Source: Linnemannia elongata (Eukaryota > Mortierellomycota > Mortierellomycetes > Mortierellales > Mortierellaceae). From it: a stretch of 64,000 bases of DNA. Where the stretch lies: contig JAXBDG010000008.1 in the NCBI GenBank assembly GCA_036320915.1, positions 186,001-250,000 on the forward strand, written 5' to 3'. The stretch's first letter is position 1. Every line of letters starts with the position of its first letter. A program made the position numbers and the translations under genes. Under the pieces are notes generated by a model, which saw nothing but the letters and a program-made list of their open reading frames with translations, was not told the origin of the DNA and searched no databases. Shown here one piece after another: positions 1 to 12,186 of this stretch.

Positions 1-1640
1 TAGCCATGGAAGATGCGCACACCACTCTTCTGGACATGGAGGATGAGAAAGGCTGCTCCTTCTTTGCCGTCTTTGATGGTCACGGTGGTACGTTTTACTC
101 TTCTTCTTAGTTGTCTAATAATTGCTGTGATCTGTATCCCCATGAAAACAATGCTAATGTGAACCGAGTTGTTGCTGCTAATAATAAGGTCCCAATGTGG
201 CCAGGTACAGCGGCGAGGGATTGCATGATAGGATTGTAGCGGATAAGGCCTTTGCTGCAGGAGAATACAGAGCTGCGATCAAGAATGGATTCCTCGAGAT
301 GGACAGAGCACTCCGCTATGGTAAGTCACAGAAGATAACAACTGATTATTATTTCAGGAACTGATAATGGGTGTTGTCTTGATCATAGTGATCAGACTGA
401 TCAAAAGTCTGACGATCATTTTGATTTGAATGTCTTCCTAGATCCTGAATATGGTGCAGACACCTCGGGATGCACTGCCATCACCACACTCGTCACCGAC
501 AAGAACGTCTTGTTCGTCGTACGTCTCTCTTCTCTCTTCATTGGGGCCCTCTTTGATACAATGTGGACAAAGACTGCTGTGTCGGTTTATTTACATCGTT
601 ATACTGACATCATTTGCTTTTGCCTCGTTTTTTATAGGCAAACGCTGGAGACTCGCGTGCAGTCCTTGGAACTGACGGTCTCGCTACTGCACTTTCGAAC
701 GATCACAAGCCCGTCAACAGAGGTATGACTCCCTACGTACATCTGTTCTCAGGGTCTCACGCGCAGGATTATTCAGGAACGTTAAGAGACATAGACTAAC
801 ATGTATTTATTTCCTGTCTTGATTAACTTGTAGAGGAATCGCGGAGAATTGTTGCCGCAGGAGGATTTGTCGAGTCTGGACGTGTCAATGGCAGCCTGGC
901 ACTTTCTCGGGCGTTGGGAGACTTTGAGTTCAAGATGAATGATACATTGGGACCTGATGATCAGATTGTCACTGGTAAGAGGGTTCATCCTGGAAGTTTG
1001 TTTGGACCCATCGTATCTCGCTGTTATTAGAAAATGCATTTGCCGTTGAAGCTCGTGGTTCCTAATCTAAATCCTTTGGGCGTCTTTTCTGTTGATTAGC
1101 AAATCCTGTGATTGTAGAGCATGAACTGGGAGAGGACGACGAGTTCCTCGTCCTCGCCTGTGACGGTAATAATTGATACTTTATAACGGCAATTGGTCAT
1201 TTTCTCTGCCTTCTGGCATCGTTTCATCGAGCTTACACAATACCTAACACATCTGTTTTCTTTGATAACTGTTACTGTTTGCAATAGGCATTTGGGATTG
1301 TATGAGCTCGCAGGAGGTGGTGACGTTTGTGCGCAAGGGAATCGCAGACCGGATCCCATTGGACGTCATCTGTGAGATGACCATGGACCACTGTTTGGCG
1401 GCAGACAGCGAGGCGACGTATATTGGCTGCGACAACATGACGATGGTGCTTGTTGCGTTCTTGCAAGGCAGGACGGTCGAGGAGTGGTATGAGGCTGTGG
1501 GCGACCGCGTTGCCGCCAGGGGTGGAGCAGGTCCTCCTCCTGTCCTGGACGGCGAGGTTGTGGTCTTCCGTCCTAATGGGGATGAAGACCCTGAGCTCCT
1601 TGCTGAAGAGTCCAGTTCTATCCGCGCCATCATCATCTAA
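1..1640 (+). CDS. PP2C-type Ser/Thr protein phosphatase (5' end outside window)
   Basis: Metal-dependent protein phosphatase that removes phosphate from Ser/Thr, probably in the cytosol or nucleus. Seven exons can be joined in frame: up to 87, 189-320, 442-518, 638-722, 834-974, 1100-1165 and 1288-1640, all with GT-AG borders. PP2C signatures appear in order: MEDAH, then [10 protein letters not shown] with the metal-binding Asp, [48 protein letters not shown] and the late [12 protein letters not shown]. The C-terminal tail is short and acidic and ends in isoleucines. Overall it resembles the Ptc2/Ptc3 group that acts in stress-kinase and checkpoint signalling, which is an inference from family resemblance. 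The N-terminus, including the start codon, lies left of the window. No frame break is seen in the visible part. The gene is convergent with the acyl-CoA synthetase; about 290 bp separate the two stop codons. Confidence 0.93.
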
Positions 1641-1927
1641 GATCGATACACCCCTAGGCTGTCTGCGGCTGTTTTCTTGATCTCTGGAAGCAAGCTGCCT
1701 TTTGGTGCGGACAACAGTGTTATTTCTTGTTTACTTCTATCTTGACAGAAAAACTTGCTTCTTTCCTTTTCTTGCTCATTTCTTAGTCTAGCTTCTTACA
1801 TTTCTATCCCCAATCCGCCCGTGTAAAATAACAATCTCCCCCCCTATTTCTTCGCGTGTATACATACAACTCGCTCTTGGTTTATTATTCAGCGAATTAA
1901 TTATGAAAGGATTGCACTAGAACAATT

Positions 1928-4634
1928 CTAATTGATACGCTTGCTGTGACCCTTCCACTCCTGCTCCCTCAAAACATACTTTTGCAGTTTGCCTGTGCTC
2001 GTCTTTGGCAACTCCTTGACAATCACAATACTTGAAGGACACTTGAACCCGGCCATATTCTCCTTACAGAACCCAATCAACTGGTCTCCTGTCACCACCT
2101 TGTCCGCCGCAAGGCCTGGTTTAAGAATAACAAAAGCCTTGGGGGTTTCTCCCCATCGTGGATGAGGGATGGCGATGACGGCGACCTCAAGGACAGCGGG
2201 GTGTTGGGAGATGCAGGATTCTACTTCAAGAGTCGAGATGTTTTCACCGCCGGAGATGATGATGTCTTTTTGGCGGTCTTGGATAGCAATGTATCCGTCG
2301 GGGTGACGGACTAATTTGTTGTATAGAAGATGGATGGATAATGTTAGTAGGGTGTCGAGTGGAAGAGAGCATTGTTGCAGTTGGGGGAGGAGAGCTAGTT
2401 CAAAATTGAGCGTGGCTTTTGTGTGGTTCAAGTACCTGCGAGATCACCACTGTGGAACCAGCCACCGTCGAAAGCCTTTGCTGTCGCCTCTGGGTCATTA
2501 TGGTATCCCTATTTACATCCATGTCAAAAATTCAACATCCGTTAGCAAACAGGACACCAATAATTCTCATCCAAGTAATTCGACTCCCCTGACAACATAA
2601 AAAATAAAAAAAAGAATGCTAGCTTTACCTTCATGACAAGGTTACCACGGAAGACAATCTCGCCAACTTGCTTGCCATCCCAAGCAACATCCTGCATCCT
2701 GGTATCAACAACCCTAACATCATCCGACACCAAATACACATGACCCTGCCTCGCCAAGTTCTTGGCCGTCTCATCCAACGACAAGTCCTCAAATCCAGGC
2801 TGCGGGTACGACTTTGTAATTGGTCCATAGGTCTCCGTAAGTCCATAGACATGGCAAATATCCATGTTGAGTTCCTTCATGCGGGCGATGAGGGTTGAGG
2901 TGGGGGCGGAGCCGGCGACGGTACAGGTGATGGGGGTTGGGAGCTTGACGGCTAGGGGGTGATGAACGATTTGGATCATGATGGTTGGGGCCCCGTTCAT
3001 GTGGGTGACGCCCTCGGAGAGGAGGATTTTCCAGATCTGATCGTAGTCTACCTTGCGGAGCATTACATGCGTTGCTAATTAGGTCATCGTTGACGAGCAA
3101 AAGAGGAGAAGGAGAATTATGGTTTAGTTAGTTCCTTTGGTCATGAAGGTGGACTGGAGAAAGGAAAAGAAAGAAAGGAAGGAAGGAAATGAAGGAAAAA
3201 AAGGGCGCAGAAGAAAAAACAAGGTTCACAATCGCGGCACGGGGGATTGGCTGGTTGGCTAGCTTTTTGGTTTTGGATATGGGTACAGCTCGGGTTTTGG
3301 GGGATCGGTTTGTGGGGGAGAGATCGGTTTGTTTGCGTTTTTTCCCATGCTTGTTATTTGTTTTTCCTTCCGCCCCATTGATGCATCTTGGTTTCGTTTT
3401 TCTAGAAAGAAACACTCCAATCTCTCAATGGGTCATGCCTCCTCTTCTCCACTACCCTTACCGATAACAAATAAAACGAAACACACATAAAAAAACAAAC
3501 AAGGCGAAACACACAAAAGAAAAATGAGCAATTGAAGGAGGAGCATACCCGCGATGGCAGTAACGGCGTATGGGAAAATCCACGAGTTGGCATGGAAGAG
3601 GGGGACGATGAAGAGGTGGACCGAGTCTAGACGCAACTGGGCCTCGATCGCATTTCCGAGTGCGGCCAGGTACATCCCTCTGTAGGTGTACAACACTCCT
3701 TTTGGCTTTCCTGTCGTGCCACTAATAGATTCGATTATGAAAGGAAGAAAACGGATGATAAACGGTTAGCAATTGAGATAAAGATAGAAGGAGAGGCGAT
3801 GAACAAGCAGCTCATGAGTAGTAGTGACGGGGTGCAATTCATGAACACAGCCTTCCAAATGTCCGAAGAAGGGGAGCAACGAACCTGGTGTAGCAGAGAG
3901 AGACACCCTCATTCTCATCATCAGTTTGGTCGAGCCCACTCCACCCAAGGGTATCCGCCTTCTGGTACCCAGTCTCCAAGAATCTTTCATACTCATCCGA
4001 AGCCGCAATGCCCGTGTCTGCAATAACAACCCTCGGCAATTTGCTTTTGCTCACCAACTCCACAAATTCCTTATCCACCAGCACCGCCTTGGCGCCCGAA
4101 TGGTTCAGAATATACTCAACTTCCTTTGGCGCCAATCGCGTATTAATCGCACAAATAATGGCATTAGCCGCAGGAATCGCAAAATGCGCTTCAAGCATGG
4201 CCGGGATATTGGGGGCAATGATAGCCACGACATCGCCACGACGGATAGAGAGCTGGTGTTTGAGGGCATAAGTAAGAGCTACGGCGCGGCGGTTGAGTTG
4301 GGCATAAGTGTAGCGACGGGGTCCGTGAATGACGGCGGTCTTTTGGGGGTAGATGGTTGCAGAGCGGGCAAGGAAGTGGACGGGGTTGAGTTCTGAGTGA
4401 TTCGCTGCCTGGTTTGCTGGCTTCACTCGGTCTATTTGGAGGATGTACCAATGGGTGAGGGAGAGAGAGAGAGGACGTCAGTAGGTTATTTGGACAATTG
4501 GGGTTCATGTTTCGGTTCGTTATGCAAGGGACGAAGAATTTACGAGGGGCGTGGACGACAGCAGTGGACAGTCCAATAGTGTTGGTGATGTGCTGGATGC
4601 GCTCCTTGGCGATGATGTTCGAGTTGTTCGACAT
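1928..4634 (-). CDS. Acyl-CoA synthetase / AMP-dependent ligase
   Basis: ANL-superfamily adenylating enzyme that activates a carboxylic acid to an acyl-AMP and then an acyl-CoA. Six exons join without frame error: 4634-4544, 4431-3885, 3721-3549, 3074-2629, 2508-2436 and 2310-1928, giving 570 aa. Motif evidence: the P-loop-like TSGTTGKPKGV is assembled across the second intron, YGLTET lies near the middle, and the ligase hinge region reads DRQKDIIISGGENIS. A C-terminal KTSTGKLQK carries the catalytic lysine. The 24-residue exon 5 encodes GYHNDPEATAKAF...GWFHSGDLA, typical of medium-chain or fatty-acid type ligases. No peroxisomal PTS1 is visible because the protein ends in RIN. Substrate cannot be read from sequence. 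The start codon follows an A-rich tract and a pyrimidine-rich leader. Length is normal for the family. Confidence 0.92.
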
Positions 4635-7600
4635 GGTGTAACTTCAAAGTAACGAATGAATGAACAAAAAAAAAAAAAAAGAGAAGAGTGGGGAGTGTAC
4701 TAAAGTAAAGAAGAGTAGAGTGGGGAGTGCGTAATTGACGGCAAAAGGGAAGGGGAACGATGCGTGGAGAAGATAGAAAAAGTAAAAAGTAAAAAGTAAG
4801 GGACACTTCTTTGCTCTTTTATACCTTCTTCCCAGGGGTCAATGTGGGTTCACCTGACCTGACCCACAACGCACTCGTTGGCCAATGATGAGTGCGATCG
4901 ACACAACTTTCTTCTTTCTTCCTTCCTTTCTTTCTTTTGGTCTTCTTTCTTTCTTTCTTTCTCACTTGGACAAAGGATAATCCATTTCTCCCGCTCCTCG
5001 ATAATGGGGAACTAATGCAACTGGTTCTCCTTTGATAGAAAAGCAAATTGTACGGAACATCGGCGTTCATGAAGGAGGGAGACATGCAGCGAATGAGATA
5101 GAGCTCAACACTGTCACTTTCTCTCTCTCTCTCTCTCTTAGAGTCCGCCGTCAGTGCGTCTCCTCACCCCCTTGAGCGGACTTCTTGAAATTTGCGTAGG
5201 TTTGCTCCCTGATCCATACTCCGTTGCCAACGTCCAACCCCCTACTTCCCTTCGGACCTGGAACCCACAAGCGGGCACCGCCGAAAAATTAAACTGGACA
5301 CACAAACAACAAGAAGAAGGGCTCAGGGCTATTCTCACGGTCATCCTCTCCCTAAGCGGACGGGTTAGAATTCAGTTAGCGGAGAGGGTAGTGAAACAAA
5401 AAAGGAAGGTAGTTAAGGGCTCCATCCTTTGATGGACAAACTTGATGAGGGTAAGTTGCACCGCCACTATCAATGACCAGCGAGGTTGCGCTCGTTTCCT
5501 CATTGCTTTTTGCTGTTACTCACTCGCTTTCGCACCCATTCATTCAATCTCGCTCTCTTCGCAAACTCAATGCAGATAACGTGTTTTGACTAAACCCATT
5601 CGTTCCATTTCTTCATTCTCTTTGACAACATTCGTACTTGGAGCACGGTTTCCTTAGTCACTACCAAAGTTCACCGGTGGATGATATCCACCTTTCCTTC
5701 TATTATTGCTTTCTACAGTAACTAAGCTCGGTTGCGTTGGTTCTGACTACGGTCATGGGCCAGAGGTGGCGAGCCTTTTTTTGTCCTGATAGTTGATCGA
5801 ATATATTATTTGTCCTGTCTAACCCAGCTTTCTAAAAGTATTACATCCTGGCTAACTCGTCTTTCTAACCGTAATACACATAAAAAAAAACAAAAAAAGA
5901 GATTCTGGACCTCTTTCAAGAGTGTGAGCAATATGATCCTGTTACCTTCTTTAGGTGGATGGGTTATTCTCTTCAGAACGAAAAGTCCCTGGCACACTCA
6001 ACATACTGCACGTTGATGTCTCAAGCCAAAGACTCAGCAGAGTGAGGTGTCCATGCTCAAGATATAACCGACCATTGGCCGCCAACGGAACCGGCAACGC
6101 ATCGATGACACTCCTGCTTGGGCAAGTCTCCCAAAAGCCTCTTCGGATAAGAAGATGGCGTAGGTGCAGGTAAGATATTATTAGGAAACATGTATCAAGG
6201 CAAAGGCAAATAGGAGGATTGGTCCGTCCTCTTTGCTCATATGGATTTTTTCATTGTTGAGATAGAATGGCCAGGCGATGCACAATATGAAGCGTCTTAA
6301 CAAGCGGGACAATATCATGCTGGAGATCCTGAACCGAGAACTTTTAGAGACCGTTTGTTTCAACCTCGCGGCATCGTCCTTATCCAAGAAGGTATGGACC
6401 TCATTTCATTGTGTTTTGTGTGCGTTTCCTATGGCTAATATATTAGTGCCCTTTAGCTCCTACTTCTCTCTCACTGTAGCTATTAGGAGAACCTACCGGT
6501 GCGTCTTAGAAAATATGCTCCAATACTCGCGAAGCGTAGCTACCAAAAGTTCATGACCAACGTGATCATCGACTGGGGAACCATTTATACAGATCAGGAG
6601 TGATTGCCGGCAAGCGAGGATAAGATTCTTCAAATCCAGATCATTACGTAAGCACGATAGATTGAAAAAAAATCAAACCACCTCCGTCGCCTTCCTACCA
6701 TAATTTCTAGTAGATTGTTCGTTCTTCAGATGGAATAAATTGCCTAGACCGATGGTTGCTAGGCAAGTTTCATGTTGACGAAATAAACGAACGAGTCTGT
6801 GCTGCTATGATTCTCCACTGTTGGTCATATTGACTGTGGAGATGGATGTTTCGCCTCCCTCGTTCGGAATGAAATATAGTACCTGAGAGATAAACATTGT
6901 TCCCGAGTTCAGAAATGACATTTGTCAATGTCAACATTTACACAAAAGAGAAAAAAAAGGAAACGCGGGATCATGTTTGTTTTTTGAAGTGTGTATCAAT
7001 AATTTTTTTTTCAAAAAGGTGTGAAACTACAAAAGGAAAAAATCAACAAAGGGTTCAAGCCCAATAATGGCGCATTTTAAGAGAGCACGCTTCTAGAATC
7101 GACGCAAATGAGGAAAGGAGGGAGGACCCCAGACTTCAAAAGCAATTAAGGTTTAAGGATCCCTCATTAACTAACGGCGGCGTTTCGTCGACCGAATTCT
7201 CACTTTCTCCTTTCGCACATAAAGAATACTCTCTCACCTCCCATCGGCATTCGACTATGACTTTAACAGCCGAAGCCCGAGCCTCTCTCTCGATCGCTCG
7301 TTAATACTGTTAGAAGCAGAATCTATGCCGCAGAAAATATGAAATTATTGGATTTGGAATATGCAATCGAAAAGTAGAGAAAGGGAGGATAAAACGGTGC
7401 GGTCCTCGTGATGGTGCCATTTATGGTCCAGTCCAGGTGGATCGCGCGCGTGTGGAAGGAGTGTGAAACTTGACCGTTAGTGCATTGGTTCGTGCACTGG
7501 GGTACAGTACTGACTGGGCTTTGTATGTTACAAAGCCCAGTTAAAAATGTCATTCTGAACCACTACCCATACATAGCCAATCAACCAGCCCCTGACGCGG

Positions 7601-7647
7601 GCTGGTCAGAAAAGCCTTCATGCCTTGAAGAGAGCGGGAGAATTAAC
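4635..7647. other. Intergenic region with decayed coding fragments
   Basis: About 3 kb without an intact gene. The left part is pyrimidine-rich promoter DNA of the ligase gene, including a (CT)n run near 5122-5139. At 6270-6600 on the plus strand, short peptide-like stretches (LEILNRELLETVCFNL, then RSYQKFMTNVIIDWGTIY in another frame) look like remnants of a gene broken by stops and shifts. I cannot assign them to a family. The A/T runs near 6960-7040 and the rest show nothing I can support. Confidence 0.4.
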
Positions 7648-7655
7648 TATAAATA
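7648..7655 (+). promoter_or_regulatory. TATA box of the cupredoxin gene
   Basis: A perfect TATAAATA lies 77 bp upstream of the cupredoxin ATG, with a CT-rich stretch and the CAACA start context between them. Spacing suits a core promoter element with a short 5' leader. Confidence 0.5.
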
Positions 7656-7724
7656 TACTTGCCATGTTTAACCGATTCTCAACTCATTCCTTTTCTCTTC
7701 ACTCTCATTCAACAATTCAACAAC

Positions 7725-8249
7725 ATGCGCTTCTACTCCATCACCATCATCTCCGCCATTCTCGCTCCAGTCTTCGCGGCTGTTCACACGGTCCAGATCA
7801 AGAGCTTCAGTTTCATGCCCGCACAGGTCGACATCAGTCCCGGTGATATGGTCACTTGGACCAACGCCGACACTGTGGCCCACACGGCTACTGCGGACGG
7901 TGGTTCTTTCGACTCTGGCTCTATCGCCCCGGGCAAGTCGTTTTCCCACACTTTCACCGCCGCCGGTACTCTGCCTTACCATTGTACCATCCATCCCTCC
8001 ATGTTGGCCAAAGTCGCCATCGCTGCCAACGGAACGAGCACTGCTCCTGCCACCACTGGCACTGGCACGGCCTCTCGCACGGCCTCTCGCACGGCCTCTC
8101 GCACGGCCTCTGGCACGGCCACTGGTACCTCAGCCCCACCCGCGGCCACGACCACCAACACGCCCTCAAGCGGAAACATCTTGAACGCACCCATCAAGGT
8201 CGTCTTGTCCATCGGAGGGGGTGTTGCTGCCCTTGCTCAGTTCCTCTAA
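7725..8249 (+). CDS. Secreted plastocyanin-like cupredoxin, probably GPI-anchored
   Basis: A 174-aa single-exon protein. Residues 1-18 (MRFYSITIISAILAPVFA) form a signal peptide. Residues 20-110 are a type-1 copper domain: an early His in TVAHTATADG and the late cluster YHCTIHPSM supply the His-Cys-His-Met copper ligands. Then comes a Thr/Ala/Ser linker with four near-identical TASR/TASG units and a hydrophobic C-terminal tail (VVLSIGGGVAALAQFL) without basic residues behind it, as in GPI-attachment signals. The internal ATG at 7725 is preferred over an upstream in-frame ATG at 7659 because it starts directly with the signal peptide and has the better context. Related fungal proteins are cell-surface copper proteins of uncertain electron-transfer partner. 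The gene stands alone between two long non-coding stretches. Confidence 0.88.
   Translation: MRFYSITIISAILAPVFAAVHTVQIKSFSFMPAQVDISPGDMVTWTNADTVAHTATADGGSFDSGSIAPGKSFSHTFTAAGTLPYHCTIHPSMLAKVAIAANGTSTAPATTGTGTASRTASRTASRTASGTATGTSAPPAATTTNTPSSGNILNAPIKVVLSIGGGVAALAQFL
8065..8112 (+). repeat. 12-bp tandem repeat in the cupredoxin linker
   Basis: Four consecutive copies of GCACGGCCTCTC (the last ends in G) encode repeated Thr-Ala-Ser-Arg. Being a multiple of three, copy-number change would keep the frame and alter only the length of the likely O-glycosylated stalk. Confidence 0.85.
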
Positions 8250-8746
8250 ACGACAGATATTGACCTCAGAACACAGACAGCCATTTAGTACATAGTTTTT
8301 TTTTGTCATGAACCGTTGCATCACTCAAATTGTGCAAGGGGTGGAGGATGCAAATGGAAAAGTTACCAACGTTTATTCTGGTGAACTTGGTGGAAGTGTT
8401 GAGTAGTGTACTCAAGCGCTAAAGTACTCCAAAATAAAAGACTCATCAAATTGCAATTTCGACCTTTTGTTTGCAAGAAGATTGCAAGAAGATGGCAAGA
8501 AGAAAAAAACAAACACTGATGTTTTTTTTATTTAATTTTAAAAATTGGGCGGTGGTAGTTATTACTGGTACAAAAACATAACAAAAAGAAAGAAAGCAGC
8601 TGCCGCAAATACAAACAAACAAAAAAAAAATACACGATCGGGCCTGGGTCTTCTTCTCTACTTCACTTCTTCTCTTCTTTTCTTCTTTTCTTCTCTTTTT
8701 TCTCTTCTTCATCCTCTCCTCCTTCTTGAACTTCGCCTTCATCACT
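8250..8746. other. Intergenic region
   Basis: About 500 bp between the cupredoxin stop and the GTPase stop (convergent genes). It holds T- and A-rich runs and a long CT-rich stretch at 8648-8730. No gene or RNA is recognisable. Confidence 0.5.
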
Positions 8747-11700
8747 TTACGCGACAATCTTGGACACCTTTCCAATACCCTTTGTTCGGCCCTCTCGGAA
8801 GATCTGGGAATCATGCAAGAAAGTGGTAAAAATTCATCAGTGCATAGCCTCATAACAATGACAACGGTGGCTCATTAGCAATATTAACCGAGAAGAAAGA
8901 CTTACGAGACGAGCACCGACTTTGAGGTAGGCGGGCTGCAGGAACTGGAATCGAACAGTGGCACGGTCGCCAGTACGCAAGATCTGGTCCGGCTTATCCA
9001 TAGCTAAAACACGGGCAGTCTGCCGTACGGCACCGCAATGCAGCATAGCCTGGTACTTGTGTCCAATAGTGGTCGAGTGATACAGAACTAAGATCTCGGC
9101 TTCGAACTCTCGGCAGCCTCGAGGAGGGGGTGTCGTCTCCTTATCAAGCATAACCATTCCTTTACGAATAGTCGATCGCCGGATCTTTTTCAATCCAAAC
9201 GAAGCGCTCTGTCCTGCACACGCTAATGGCACGTTCAATCGCTTACGCTGGATCGACTTGACGGTCACCATCTGGAAGGCGCCGTTCCCATCGGGGCCTA
9301 GGTACAATTGGTCGCCGGCATGGACGATTCCATTCATGACAACTCCACTCACAACGGTGCCGACAAAGGGAACTGAGAACGTATCCGTAATCTGGTACTC
9401 AACTGTCACCATCCAGGAAAGAAGTAAATAATGTTAGTGCTCTCATCCTGCGTTCGAGTAAGTTCAAGGAGCGGTGCTAATTGCAATAAAAACGACACGA
9501 TGGTTACCTGGGTCGTCGCGGTTGTACTTTTGACTGATGGGAAGGACGTTCAAAAAGTTCTTGAGCAAGTCAAGACCCTCGCCAGTGACGTTACTGACCT
9601 GGAAGATGGGGCAGATACGGTCACTGACAAAGTTACCCGCCGTTACAACGACATCCTCATGCGTCTAATTGATCAATTGTAGAAGGCATGATTAGAGGTC
9701 GTTGGAAGTAGATTCATGGTTACCCAAGCAAAAGAGCGTATCGACAGGAAGGCCGTACCTTGACAAACATGGGGATTTTGCGGCATCCGGCAGACTTCAA
9801 GATTTTGGTGAGCTGCTTGACAGTGTTTTCTAATACATTGGGCGGGCACATGTCGATTTTGGTGATGACAACGAGTACCGGGACGCCGAGTGCTAATGAC
9901 AAGCCAAGATGCTCCTTGGTCATACCGACAATTCCTGCGTTAGAGCCGATCATAAGCATAACAAAGTCGGGCGCACATCCCGTCATTCCGAACACGGTAG
10001 TCTATATGTATTCATGATCATGATAGTGATGGTTAGTTATAGAGGCCACTCATTTATACATCATAGAAACATTGTTGCAACATAGGATCCTGGTTTTACC
10101 TTAAGATAACGCTCGTGTCCGGCAAGATCGATGAATGAGAGGACCTATTGTACCAGATTGTGTATTCTAGGTTAGATACGACAAAATAAACCCAGTTACC
10201 TGAGTTAATTATGCACAAAGTGCAACATAAATACTTACTTTAGCAGCCTTTCCGCAGATCTCGTCCCAAGGAGCGTTCCTTCCGTGAGACATGGTGGGGA
10301 CGGGAACCGACTTGGCATCGAAACCCAAGATCTCCATGCCCACCGAGGAGGTGCGTCCCGAATCAATCTCATGCTTGTGTCTATGCAGATCATGAGGTGC
10401 GATGCATGAGTCAGTACGGCTTTCTGGAAATAGGTTTGTCCTTCCTTGGTAAAGAACATGTCCAAAAACGAAAAGAACATGTCCAGAAACGAAGAGACCA
10501 TCTTACCGGAAGAGGTTGACACGAGCCTTTCCACGTCCGTCATCGAGGACGCCTTTCGTTAGTACTCCCAACAAGGTGGACTATGAATCGTGAGATAAAC
10601 AAAGGATTTCGGTTAAATCGCTTCCCTATTGTTCCGTCATTGACCATGCCATACAATTCTCATCAGAAATTAAGAATATAACTCATACCTTTCCAGCATC
10701 CTTGAGTAAGCAACGCAGCAAAACGGCAGAAAAGAATGAAAAGATACAATTAGTCATTATGGCTACACCAGAAAAAGTAAAGATCTGCCAACTTCCTAGA
10801 TGACTCCAGTTGAGACGAATCTATCACTTACGACATTTCCGACAACGGCCACTCGGAGCTCCAATAACTCTTCAACAGACTTGGGCGTCTTTCGAATCAT
10901 GACATACGAGGACTTATAAGTGGATTGATCAGTAACATCCGCGGTTGGTGCTATTGAAGGCTCGGCAGCAATAGCGGTATCCTTGTCTTCCTTGTCCTTG
11001 GACTCGGGAACAACAGAGGCTCCAGCCGACAGACCAGCATTCTTTTCGTACATGATAGCCACCTCAGCTCCAACGGCAGCAGCAGCGGTCTTGACCGTGG
11101 TGAGAGCAGTCTCATACTCTGCGTCCGATAACTTCATGGGTGCGCCATCCTCTATGTTAAGTTATCCCGAGTCGGAAAATGATCAGCAACCATGAACATG
11201 GGTATGCCATTTAAGAGTTCATGAGGACAATTGATTGTACAAGCACAACATCATTGTTCTGGAAGTAGATGTATACCTTCAACACCGATCTCAAAAAGGG
11301 TCTCGCCAGACCCCTCACGTATCCGGGCGGCCAAGAGGGTCTGGAGGGACTCGATGTTGGCATCGGTCGGGTTCAAGAATTGCTCCTGTTCAGCACCAAC
11401 AGCACGACAGATAAATAACCGGATGATGTCAGTAACAAAGGTGAGTGTTGTAGTTGTGCGGAGCAAATTATAGCCTCTATATGTCGTATGTCTATAGTTC
11501 CCACCCCATGTCATTTATGTACTCCTCTTTAGATAACCTCCCCCAGGGCAAAGTAAGTAAGGTTTTCTGGCAATTGGGTCAGATGAGAGACCCACCTTGC
11601 ATGATAGCAATCAATCACCCTTCCTTTCGCCAGTCCCGGCAGTCTAAGCAAGTGAGCCCTCTTGTCATACTGTTCCATTTCAACTGCCAGTCACGCACTC

Positions 11701-12186
11701 CCACGTTGCCCCCTCTTCACCCTTGCTTGGTTCGCGGATTGAGCAACCCCAGTCGTGTAACAACAGCTGTCGGCCCTGGCCACTTGGCAAGAACAAGAAA
11801 AGAGGCTGCCAAACAATAGAGCGTCCACCCTTGTTGTCGCATCACTCCCCTCTCTATCGATGCATCGCTAAACAGTAACAAATCAAAGATGTTACCTTTA
11901 GAGAGATATCCTTGATACCACTTCGCTGAGCCTCAAAGCCCGCCAAGGGATCGTCCATATCGTTCATGTCAAAGTCATCGATGGGTGCAACAACAGGGGC
12001 AGTGGTAGCCGTTGTTATTGCTCCCTTCGAGGGTAGTGACGAGGAAGCGACAGAAGTGAGGTTGATGGCATTGAGTTTGTCGCCTAATGAGTCAACTGCT
12101 GTTGATGGAGTTGAGGCTGTTGTTGAGGGTTGTAATGAGGCCTCTGCAGATCTGTTTCCGTTCTTGAGCTCGTCCTTCTTCAGCAT
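8747..12186 (-). CDS. GTPBP1/GTPBP2-type translational GTPase
   Basis: An EF-Tu-like GTPase of 648 aa assembled from eleven exons: 12186-11896, 11385-11277, 11151-10832, 10700-10689, 10580-10507, 10380-10239, 10144-10100, 10001-9759, 9664-9508, 9402-8906 and 8803-8747. G1 (GNVDAGKSTL) spans three exons, and exon 4 is only 12 nt and encodes DAGK. G2 is represented by [10 protein letters not shown]3 by [11 protein letters not shown]4 by TKID. Domain 2 starts near [18 protein letters not shown], and the protein ends in [18 protein letters not shown]. These stretches match the eukaryotic GTPBP1 family, implicated in ribosome or mRNA surveillance. The N-terminal 100 residues are low-complexity. 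The summed exon length is divisible by three with no internal stop. The upstream exon boundaries depend on splice-site reading, so individual junctions could shift by a few bases. Confidence 0.92.
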
